Part shown: positions 1 to 5,312 of the stretch, piece by piece | Layout of the letters: each line of letters starts with the position of its first letter | How positions within the stretch are numbered: the first letter of the stretch is position 1 | Assembly (NCBI GenBank): GCA_020722405.1 | Contig: DYKW01000123.1 | Coordinates: 1-5,312 of the forward strand | Direction of reading: 5' to 3' | From: Anaerolinea thermophila | Lineage (GTDB): Bacteria > Chloroflexota > Anaerolineae > Anaerolineales > DRKV01 | DNA: 5,312 nucleotides | The notes under the pieces: model-generated | Databases searched by the model: none | The model's input: the letters and a program-made list of their open reading frames with translations, nothing else | What the model was told of the DNA's origin: nothing | Translations under genes and position numbers: made by a program

Positions 1-460
1 TCTCCGAGGAATGGAGGGATGCCTATGATCACCACGGAGGTATTTATGGACATTATTGCAATGAAGCGGGCGGGTCACAGTGTGCGGGAGATTTCCAGGA
101 AGCTTGGGATCCATCGCGAGACAGTCAGAAGTATCTTAAGGGCGGCTCCTTTCCTGCATATCGCCGCAAGAAGGGCAAGCCTCCCATTCTGGAGCCATAT
201 CATCAGGTCATCCGGGATTTTCTTGCCGAGGACGACTATCGGGCGACATGGATCCTGGAGCGTATCCGCAGGCTGGGCTACACGGGCACTTACGACACCC
301 CGAAGCTCTTTGTCCGTTCGGTCAAGGAACAAAATCACCGGATCGCCTATCACCGTTTCGAGACGGAGCCCGGGCTTCAGGCCCAGGTGGACTGGGGCGA
401 TTTCAAGTGGTGGAGGCGGACGGCAAGACGACCACCCTTTATGCATTCGTGAGGGTCCTC
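1..460 (+). mobile_element. IS21-family insertion sequence remnant, truncated at the right
   Basis: The window opens inside an IS21-type element. Bases 1-24 hold the leader and ribosome binding site of istA, and the coding remnant runs to about 460. The left terminal repeat, if present, lies before the window. The right part of istA, istB and the right terminus are missing, and the next gene's leader starts directly after the break. This fits a deletion that joined the element to the efflux operon and removed whatever preceded the operon. The end point is placed where the protein stops looking like IstA, so it is uncertain by a few codons. Confidence 0.75.
25..460 (+). pseudogene. istA: IS21-family transposase IstA, 5' remnant with two frameshifts
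   Basis: This is the N-terminal part of an IS21-family transposase, the DDE integrase-type enzyme that normally works with the ATPase IstB. The likely start is ATG at 25, six bases after GGAGGG (13-18); the ATG at 19 touches that site and is less likely. The first 35 residues form a helix-turn-helix (AGHSVREISRKLGIHRETVR). A one-base deletion near 128 moves the frame, and the protein continues as KYLKGGSFPAYRR onward, then ILERIRRLGYTGTYDT. It reaches QVDWGDF (about 384-404), which holds the first catalytic Asp of the integrase core. A second one-base deletion near 407 shifts the frame again, giving VVEADGKTTTLYAFVRVL. The similarity then ends abruptly at about 460. The rest of the catalytic core, the C-terminus and istB are absent. 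It is certainly not functional. The alignment is from memory of the family, not from a search. Confidence 0.85.
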
Positions 461-513
461 TACACTTTTACATTCCCATTGATATTCTTTGGCGCATTTA
501 AAATCCTTGCAAT

Positions 514-526
514 CCGGAGGCAGGAA
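514..526 (+). promoter_or_regulatory. Ribosome binding site that fixes the TTG start of the adaptor gene
   Basis: CCGGAGG (514-520) sits six bases before the TTG at 527. The RND permease start uses the same spacing, and the protein read from this TTG begins with a clean signal peptide. This decides the start: the upstream in-frame ATG at 248 lies inside the transposase remnant in a frame that is not IstA's reading frame at that point. Confidence 0.85.
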
Positions 527-1630
527 TTGAGACGATTTTTATTCATATTCATATTGTTATTTTTAGCCGCCGCTCTTTTCCGGGCTGGAGGGGTGGTGCG
601 CGCCGCAGAAAAGACGAAGGACATCAGGGCCGTTGTCTATTGTGCGCCTGTGCGAGAAGGCGCTATCACCAAGACAATCACCGCGTATGGGACGGTCATC
701 CCGTCTCCAGGCGCGGTTAAAACCCTGTCCCTTCCATATCAGTCGCAGATCACTGATGTCTATGTAAATGAGGGACAAACTGTAAAAAAGGGGGATCGCC
801 TTTTAAGGATAGCCCCAGGCCCTGACGCCGTGCTTGCGCTCAAGGAGGCAAGGCTTGAAAATGAGGCGGCTAAAAAGGAACTCGGGCTTGTAACACAGCG
901 TTTTTCTTTGAAACTTGCAACAAACCAGGATATGACAGCGGCAAAAAAAGCACTTGATCAGGCCGGCGTGCGGCTTAAACACCTTGAAGACCAGGGAATT
1001 GCCGTTGAAAGATTTGTAACCGCCTTTTTTGATAACCTTCCTGAACCCGCTTCGGAATTGATAGTTAAGAGGGTTTTTGCAGGCCGCGGCGCTGTCGTTC
1101 CGCCGGGGAGTCCACTTCTGGAGATCGTCGCGCAAAATGGGCGCGAGGTGAGACTCGGCGTGGAGCCTGAAGATATCTCGCTGATTCAAGCCGGCCAGGA
1201 GACTGCCATCTCTTTTGTAAACAGACCGGATGCTGCATCGGTCACCGGAAAGGTTAGAGCAGTCTCAAGGATGGTGAACCCTGCTACCCGGCTTCTCGAT
1301 GTCTTTATATCGCTTCCATCGAATTTAAGCGCCATGCTGAACGAGTACGCCAGGGGTGTGATAAGGGTGTCTTCAAAAAAAGGCCTCCTTGTCCCGCGAA
1401 GCGCCGTGCTTCCAGAAGGAAAAGGGCATGTCGTCTTTACGGTCAGGGGCGGCCTTGCAAAGAAACATATCGTAAAGGCCGGTCTTGAAGAACATGGCGA
1501 GGTTGAGATCAGCGGCGGCGGTATTTCCAGAGGCGATATGGCCGTGGTGCTTGGAAACTATGAACTGACGGATGGAATGGCCGTAAGGGTGATGAAGTCT
1601 GGGGCCGCACCTGGCGCCGTGACGAATTAA
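527..1630 (+). CDS. RND efflux periplasmic adaptor (membrane fusion protein, HlyD/AcrA type)
   Basis: This 367-residue periplasmic adaptor would link the inner-membrane RND pump encoded next to it with an outer-membrane channel. Residues 1-26 form a Sec signal peptide: RR, then a hydrophobic run FLFIFILLFLAAALF, with probable cleavage after VRA (24-26). Cys39 is not in a lipobox, so a lipoprotein is unlikely. Residues about 60-96 are the first half of the lipoyl (barrel-sandwich) domain, with the typical VYVNEGQTVKKGDRLLRI. Residues about 99-156 form a Lys/Glu/Ala-rich helical hairpin, short compared with AcrA's. The second lipoyl half follows (GAVVPPGSPLLEI), then a beta-barrel (about 210-290) and a membrane-proximal domain containing LLVPRSAVL. 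The length is slightly below AcrA or CusB (about 400). The stop is 11 bases before the permease start, so the two genes are surely cotranscribed. The 5' flank is a truncated insertion sequence, so the native promoter may be lost. The substrate class (metals or organic compounds) cannot be read from this protein. Confidence 0.9.
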   Translation: MRRFLFIFILLFLAAALFRAGGVVRAAEKTKDIRAVVYCAPVREGAITKTITAYGTVIPSPGAVKTLSLPYQSQITDVYVNEGQTVKKGDRLLRIAPGPDAVLALKEARLENEAAKKELGLVTQRFSLKLATNQDMTAAKKALDQAGVRLKHLEDQGIAVERFVTAFFDNLPEPASELIVKRVFAGRGAVVPPGSPLLEIVAQNGREVRLGVEPEDISLIQAGQETAISFVNRPDAASVTGKVRAVSRMVNPATRLLDVFISLPSNLSAMLNEYARGVIRVSSKKGLLVPRSAVLPEGKGHVVFTVRGGLAKKHIVKAGLEEHGEVEISGGGISRGDMAVVLGNYELTDGMAVRVMKSGAAPGAVTN

Positions 1631-1641
1631 CGAGGTCTTGA

Positions 1642-4600
1642 GTGAATCTTACAGAATGGATTAAAGGTCATCACCGTTCGATCCTATTTTTGATCGCAAT
1701 CCTTGCCATTGCGGGCGCGGGCATGAGTTTCAACCTTCCTGTGGCCCTCTTTCCCTATGCGGAGTTTCCGCGTATCGAGGTCAGCCTTGATGCAGGCGAC
1801 AGGCCTGCCGAACTTATGGCCATCGAGGTTACGAGGCCGGTTGAGGAGGCCATTAGAAGCGTGCCTGGCGCACGCAGCGTGCGTTCCACAACAAGCCGTG
1901 GCAGCGCGGACATCTCTGTAAATTTTGACTGGGGTCAGGACATGGTCTCGGCCATGCTGCAGGTGGAGTCTTCCATAAACCAGATAAGATCAAGGCTTCC
2001 ACAGGGGCTTGGTTTTACGGTAAGGCGGATGGACCCGACCGTCTTTCCTGTCCTCGCCTACAGTCTTACATCCGATACCCGCTCACTTGTGGACCTGAGA
2101 GACATCGCCCTCTATCAATTGAGCCCTTTTCTATCCACGGTCAAGGGCGTAGCCAAGGTTAAGATTCAGGGTGGGCAGGAGGCCGAATTCCATGTCATGG
2201 TTGATCCTGCGAAGATGGAGGCCCTTGGTCTCACCATGGATGATGTCGCAAAGGCGTTATCAGCATCGAATGTCGTAAAGGCGGTGGGCCGGGTCGAAGA
2301 CCATTACAGATTATATCTTGCCGTCTCGGATACCAGACTTGGCGGGGTGGATGAGATCAAAAATACCGTGATCCGGTCCGGACAGAATGGTTTGCTTTGC
2401 CTTGAGGATATGGCCACCGTGACCATCGGCACAGTCCCCCAGTGGACAAGGGTAACGGCGGACGGCCATGATGCGGTCCTGTTGCAGGTCTATCAGCAGC
2501 CAAAAGGAAATACCGTCCGTATCGCCGGTGATGTAAAGGCCAAGCTCGCCTCCTTCAAGAAGCGGCTTCCAGGCGATGTAAAGATCGCCAACTGGTATGA
2601 TCAGAGTGAGTTGATACTGGCCTCGGCGAAGAGCGTCAGGGATGCGGTGCTGCTGGGCGTATTGTTCGCCGCAGCCATCCTGTGGGTATTTCTGAGAAAC
2701 ATGAAGATGACCTTTATCGCAGCGGCTGCTGTGCCGAGCGTCCTGGCGGTGACCGTGCTGGTGCTATATCTCCTGCACATGAGTTTTGACATCATGACCC
2801 TTGGCGGCATGGCCGCCGCGGTTGGGCTTATCATCGACGATATGATCGTCATGGAGGAGCAGATTGTAAGACACATTGCAAGAACGGGCGGGACAAGACA
2901 TGAAAGGATCATGTCTGCGATGAAGGAACTAACAGGTCCCCTTACCGGTTCCTCGGCCTCTACCATCGTCATATTCGCCCCGCTTGCGTTTCTGTCCGGC
3001 GTTACTGGCGCCTTTTTCAAGGCCCTGTCCCTCACAATGGCCTCGGCACTCATGGTCTCCTTTCTGGTGGCATGGATAGTGGTTCCCATACTCGCCACAC
3101 ATCTGCTGAGCGAAAAAGACGCTGGACATGGCGAAAGAAAAGGTCTGGAGCAACGGCTTAAAAACGGCTACAGGGGGTTTATGGGAGGTATGGCGATCAA
3201 ACGCCCTGTCTTTCTCATACCTGTCCTTGTGGCCCTTGCCCTTGCAGGGTGGTTTTCATATACAAGGCTCGGCTCGGGCTTCATGCCAAAGATGGACGAA
3301 GGAGGCTTCATACTTGACTACCGCACCCCTCCAGGCACATCCCTTACCGAGACCGACCGGCTCCTGAGACAGGTTGAGGCTATCCTTCGCGCAACTCCCG
3401 AGGTGGAGACCTACTCAAGGCGAACGGGCACGGCGCTTGGCGGGTTCATCACAGAGGCCAACGAGGGCGATTTTTTCGTAAGGCTTAAACCCAGACCCAG
3501 GCGTCCTATAGATGCCGTAATGAACGATGTGAGGGGCAAGATAGAAAAGACCGTGCCAGGGATCGAGGTCGAGATGGCGCAACTCATGGAGGACCTCATC
3601 GGCGATCTGACCGCGGTGCCGCAACCCATAGAAATAAAACTCTTCTCCGATGATCCGTCGCAGCTTGGCAGACTTGGATCCGAGGTGGCAAACGCCATAC
3701 GGGGCATTCAGGGCGTTGTGGAGGTCAAGAACGGAATCGTCCTTGCAGGGGACGCCCTTCAGGTACATGTGGACCGGGACAAGGCCTCCTTTGAAGGGGT
3801 TGACCCTGAGGCGGTTACGCAACTGGTCTCGCAATATCTGACCGGTGTTGTTACAACCGAGATACAGGAGAATGTGAAGATGGTGGGCGTAAGGGTCTGG
3901 TCGCCCCAAAATATCAGGGAAACAGTCGGAGATACAGAGAATCTGCGCCTCAAGGCCGCTGACGGTCATATATTTCCTTTAAAGAGAATAGCCAGGATTG
4001 ATATCCTGACCGGCCAGCCCCAGATCATGCACGAAAATCTCAAAAGGATGATAGCAGTGACCGGCAGGATAAACGGCCGGGACATGGGCTCTGTCATAAG
4101 GGATGTGAAGAAGGCCCTGAGCAGGCCCGGGCTTATACCGAAAGGGGTCTATTATGAACTTGGCGGCCTGTATGAACAACAGAGGATCGCCTTCAAGGGC
4201 CTGATCACGGTCTTCGCCGCGGCGGTCGTTCTTGTGTTTCTGCTCCTACTCTTTCTCTATGAGAGCTTCAGGATCGCCATGGCTGTGCTCATTACCACAC
4301 TTTTTTCCATATCGGCGGTTTTTTTCGGGCTCTGGATCACAGGTTCGGAGATCGACATCTCATCCATGATGGGTATCACCATGATCATCGGCATCGTAAC
4401 GGAGGCAGGCATCTTTTATCTGTCCGAGTTCAACACCATATTCATCTCTTCAACCATACCCTTCAAGACCGCGCTGATCGAGGCCGGCGAGAACCGTCTC
4501 CGCCCCATCGCCATGACCACCACAGCCGCCATCCTTGCGCTCATGCCGCTTGCCCTCGGCCTTGGCGAAGGGTCGGCAATGCTCAGACCTCTTGCTATTG

Positions 4601-4692
4601 CCATCGTCTCAGGGTTATTCCTGCAGCTGCCGCTTGTGCTGGTGGTCTTGCCAATATTACTGCTGGCCTTAAAGGGTAAGAGGACAATCTAA
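1642..4692 (+). CDS. RND efflux permease, inner-membrane proton/substrate antiporter (AcrB/CusA superfamily)
   Basis: This 1016-residue protein has full RND length. It starts at GTG, six bases after CGAGG (1631-1635). The classic two-fold plan is visible: TM1 (about 13-33), a first periplasmic porter region (34-333), TM2-TM6 (about 335-352, 358-378, 386-404, 437-456, 464-488), TM7 (522-540), a second porter region (541-850), and TM8-TM12 (about 854-873, 878-899, 910-929, 957-973, 983-1009). TM4 carries GLIIDDMIVMEE; D399 and D400 match the AcrB proton-relay pair D407/D408. In TM10 (GIVTEAGIFY) E921 takes the place of AcrB K940, as in CusA. R952 and T959 in RLRPIAMT match AcrB R971 and T978, while the Lys of CusA's RPKAMT is Ile here. 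FMPKMDEGG (547-555) and MEDLIGDL resemble heavy-metal RND pumps such as CzcA and CusA. It therefore falls between the metal (HME) and hydrophobe (HAE) groups, and the substrate is left open. It works with the adaptor encoded upstream; an outer-membrane partner must be encoded elsewhere. Confidence 0.96.
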   Translation: MNLTEWIKGHHRSILFLIAILAIAGAGMSFNLPVALFPYAEFPRIEVSLDAGDRPAELMAIEVTRPVEEAIRSVPGARSVRSTTSRGSADISVNFDWGQDMVSAMLQVESSINQIRSRLPQGLGFTVRRMDPTVFPVLAYSLTSDTRSLVDLRDIALYQLSPFLSTVKGVAKVKIQGGQEAEFHVMVDPAKMEALGLTMDDVAKALSASNVVKAVGRVEDHYRLYLAVSDTRLGGVDEIKNTVIRSGQNGLLCLEDMATVTIGTVPQWTRVTADGHDAVLLQVYQQPKGNTVRIAGDVKAKLASFKKRLPGDVKIANWYDQSELILASAKSVRDAVLLGVLFAAAILWVFLRNMKMTFIAAAAVPSVLAVTVLVLYLLHMSFDIMTLGGMAAAVGLIIDDMIVMEEQIVRHIARTGGTRHERIMSAMKELTGPLTGSSASTIVIFAPLAFLSGVTGAFFKALSLTMASALMVSFLVAWIVVPILATHLLSEKDAGHGERKGLEQRLKNGYRGFMGGMAIKRPVFLIPVLVALALAGWFSYTRLGSGFMPKMDEGGFILDYRTPPGTSLTETDRLLRQVEAILRATPEVETYSRRTGTALGGFITEANEGDFFVRLKPRPRRPIDAVMNDVRGKIEKTVPGIEVEMAQLMEDLIGDLTAVPQPIEIKLFSDDPSQLGRLGSEVANAIRGIQGVVEVKNGIVLAGDALQVHVDRDKASFEGVDPEAVTQLVSQYLTGVVTTEIQENVKMVGVRVWSPQNIRETVGDTENLRLKAADGHIFPLKRIARIDILTGQPQIMHENLKRMIAVTGRINGRDMGSVIRDVKKALSRPGLIPKGVYYELGGLYEQQRIAFKGLITVFAAAVVLVFLLLLFLYESFRIAMAVLITTLFSISAVFFGLWITGSEIDISSMMGITMIIGIVTEAGIFYLSEFNTIFISSTIPFKTALIEAGENRLRPIAMTTTAAILALMPLALGLGEGSAMLRPLAIAIVSGLFLQLPLVLVVLPILLLALKGKRTI

Positions 4693-4734
4693 GGGAAAAT
4701 ATCAAAAAAGAGAGGTTTCAAAGATTGATGGTCT

Positions 4735-4966
4735 CATAGAAAACGCCGGTAAAAGCCGGCAAGGAGTAAGAGGTGAAAGTCCTCCACACGGTAAAGGGTA
4801 GCGACCAGCCGTGTCCCCGAGTCATGCGTCGGCCCTCCGCAAGGAAGGCGGCGAAGCGTTGACAGGGGGTGTGCAGGCCGGACTATTGAGTTCCGAAATC
4901 AATCGCCTCCGGGTTGCCGACCTTGTTACGAGATGGGAAAGGCCGCACGAGGCGTCGCGCAAAGAC
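4735..4966 (+). ncRNA. Probable group II intron 5' fragment (domain I), no reverse transcriptase
   Basis: This stretch is not coding but reads like the 5' part of a bacterial group II intron. The remembered hallmarks are AAGGAGTAAG followed by a GAGG/CCTC hairpin, CACGGTAAAGGGTAGCG, GTGTCCCCGAGTCATGCG, GGCGAAGCGTTGACAG, and GACCTTGTTACGAGATGGG. Pairings seen directly are GCCGG (4745-4749) with CCGGC (4756-4760), ACACGG (4786-4791) with CCGTGT (4809-4814), and TCC-GCAA-GGA (4836-4845) with a GNRA tetraloop. No GUGYG-like 5' splice end is evident, so the left limit is approximate or the end is degraded. No domain V and no intron-encoded protein are present; the sequence passes directly into the ISL3 left end at 4967. 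The assignment rests on recognition, not a covariance search. A cobalamin riboswitch was considered because of GGTGAAAGTCC but lacks the rest of that motif. Confidence 0.65.
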
Positions 4967-4976
4967 GGCTCCTCGA

Positions 4977-5024
4977 CGTTTCGTGTGGATTTGGAGTTTA
5001 ATGGGCTCCAATCCACACGAAACG
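4977..5024 (+). repeat. Long imperfect hairpin in the ISL3 left end, abutting the transposase ribosome binding site
   Basis: The left arm (4977-4996) and right arm (5006-5024) are complementary over 19 pairs with a single bulged T in the left arm; the loop is TTTAATGGG (4997-5005). The arms include CGTTTCGTGTGGAT and its inverse. The last paired base is the first G of GGAGG (5024-5028). No T-run follows, so it is not an ordinary intrinsic terminator. It may be a terminal plus subterminal inverted repeat for transposase binding, an RNA structure acting on transposase translation, or both. Confidence 0.85.
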
Positions 5025-5034
5025 GAGGGAAGTG

Positions 5035-5312
5035 ATGAACAGCCGGGATATCATCAGTCTGGGTCTTGGGCTTGAGGAGCCGTGGAAGATAACGGGGCAG
5101 ATTCTCGACACCACGAAGGTTCCCCATGAGCTTCGGCTTACGATCGGGGCGGATCGGGGTTCCCTGTATCCCTGTCCTGTTTGTGGGAGGTTGAGCAAGG
5201 CACATGATTTCAAGGAGTTGACATGGCGCCATCTCAACTTCTTCCAGCATCACTGCTTTATTACCGCCAAGGTCCCGAGGGTCTGTTGCGAGGAGCACGG
5301 CATCAGGCAGAT
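5035..5312 (+). CDS. ISL3-family transposase, N-terminal part (runs off the window)
   Basis: The first 92 codons of an ISL3-family (IS204/IS1001/IS1165-type) transposase are present; the gene is open at the window end. The start is ATG at 5035, with GGAGG (5024-5028) six bases upstream. Residues 47-88 make the N-terminal zinc-binding domain of this family: CPVCG (C47, C50), then the aromatic/histidine segment LTWRHLNFFQHHCF, then AKVPRVCCEEHG (C85 and H88 the likely second ligand pair). This domain binds DNA ends. The helix-turn-helix and DDE catalytic core should follow beyond 5312. No frameshift or stop is seen in the visible part, so this copy may be intact and more recent than the IS21 remnant at the other end. 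Confidence 0.9.
   Translation, partial: MNSRDIISLGLGLEEPWKITGQILDTTKVPHELRLTIGADRGSLYPCPVCGRLSKAHDFKELTWRHLNFFQHHCFITAKVPRVCCEEHGIRQ

Larger units (their letters stand above)
4967..5312 (+). mobile_element. ISL3-family insertion sequence, left part
   Basis: The transposase gene identifies the family. The left end is placed at GGCTCCTCGACGTTTCG (from 4967), which has the GGCTC-type terminus I recall for ISL3 elements and coincides with the point where the intron-like sequence stops. The expected 8-base target duplication would then be the bases at 4959-4966 (GCAAAGAC), to be matched beyond the right end outside the window. The element continues past 5312. Confidence 0.65.

Noticed and set aside
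479..504. Promoter-like boxes TTGATA (479-484) and TAAAAT (499-504) before the adaptor gene
   Set aside because: The spacer is 14 bases, too short for an ordinary sigma-70 promoter, and no better pair was found in 461-526. It could contribute weakly but is not supportable as a feature.
3415..3969. 184-residue antisense open frame within the permease gene
   Set aside because: It is antisense to conserved porter-domain coding sequence and has no recognisable motif; a shadow of biased codon use.
4693..4734. Possible terminator after the permease
   Set aside because: The stretch is A-rich but contains no GC-rich inverted repeat followed by a T-run.
4771..4820. Cobalamin-riboswitch-like text (GGTGAAAGTCC)
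   Set aside because: Only the one short phrase matches. The downstream conserved box of that riboswitch is not present, the next gene is a transposase, and the rest fits group II intron domain I better.
4977..5024. Hairpin as an intrinsic transcription terminator
   Set aside because: The stem is long, but it is followed by GAGGGAAGTG rather than a T-run on the + strand; on the - strand the bases after the stem are GTCGAGGAG, also not a T-run.
4811..5035. 74-residue + strand open frame between the intron-like region and the transposase
   Set aside because: It spans the intron-like RNA, the insertion junction and the hairpin, has no family resemblance and no ribosome binding site, and ends exactly at the transposase start.
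4822..5298. 158-residue antisense open frame
   Set aside because: It lies opposite the intron-like RNA and the recognisable transposase N-terminus; composition looks like a shadow frame.
1..5312. CRISPR arrays, tRNA or rRNA genes
   Set aside because: No regularly spaced direct repeats, cloverleaf or rRNA-like stretch was seen on either strand.

Overview
The window holds a two-gene RND efflux operon set between mobile-element debris. The organism is very probably a Gram-negative bacterium, because an inner-membrane RND pump with a periplasmic adaptor only makes sense with two membranes. The IS21-type and ISL3-type transposases and the group II intron-like leader recall accessory DNA of anaerobic Desulfobacterota (Deltaproteobacteria) or Nitrospirota. 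That lineage guess is recall and inference, not proof.

Layout, all on the + strand. Positions 25-460 are the broken 5' part of an IS21-family istA transposase gene. It carries two separate one-base deletions and stops abruptly at about 460. Positions 461-526 are a short leader ending in a strong ribosome binding site. Positions 527-1630 encode a periplasmic membrane fusion (adaptor) protein that starts at TTG. Positions 1642-4692 encode a 1016-residue RND permease that starts at GTG, 11 bases downstream and evidently in the same operon. After the pump comes about 40 bases with no recognisable signal. About 4735-4966 looks like the 5' (domain I) part of a group II intron with no reverse transcriptase gene. 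It is cut off by an ISL3-family insertion sequence that begins near 4967, whose transposase gene starts at 5035 and runs out of the window.

The adaptor and permease would form two of the three parts of a proton-driven exporter. No outer-membrane factor and no regulator lie in the window. The permease mixes RND subfamily traits. It has an AcrB-like Asp-Asp pair in TM4, but a Glu where AcrB has its TM10 Lys (as in CusA), and it lacks CusA's TM11 Lys. Its substrate cannot be assigned from sequence alone.

The most useful points for a reader are four. The long open frame 248-1630 is a chimera of transposase remnant and adaptor, and should not be annotated as one protein. The permease has an atypical proton-relay charge set. 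An intron fragment appears to be interrupted by the insertion sequence. A long hairpin in the ISL3 left end abuts its transposase ribosome binding site. I found no convincing evidence of a wholly new system here.
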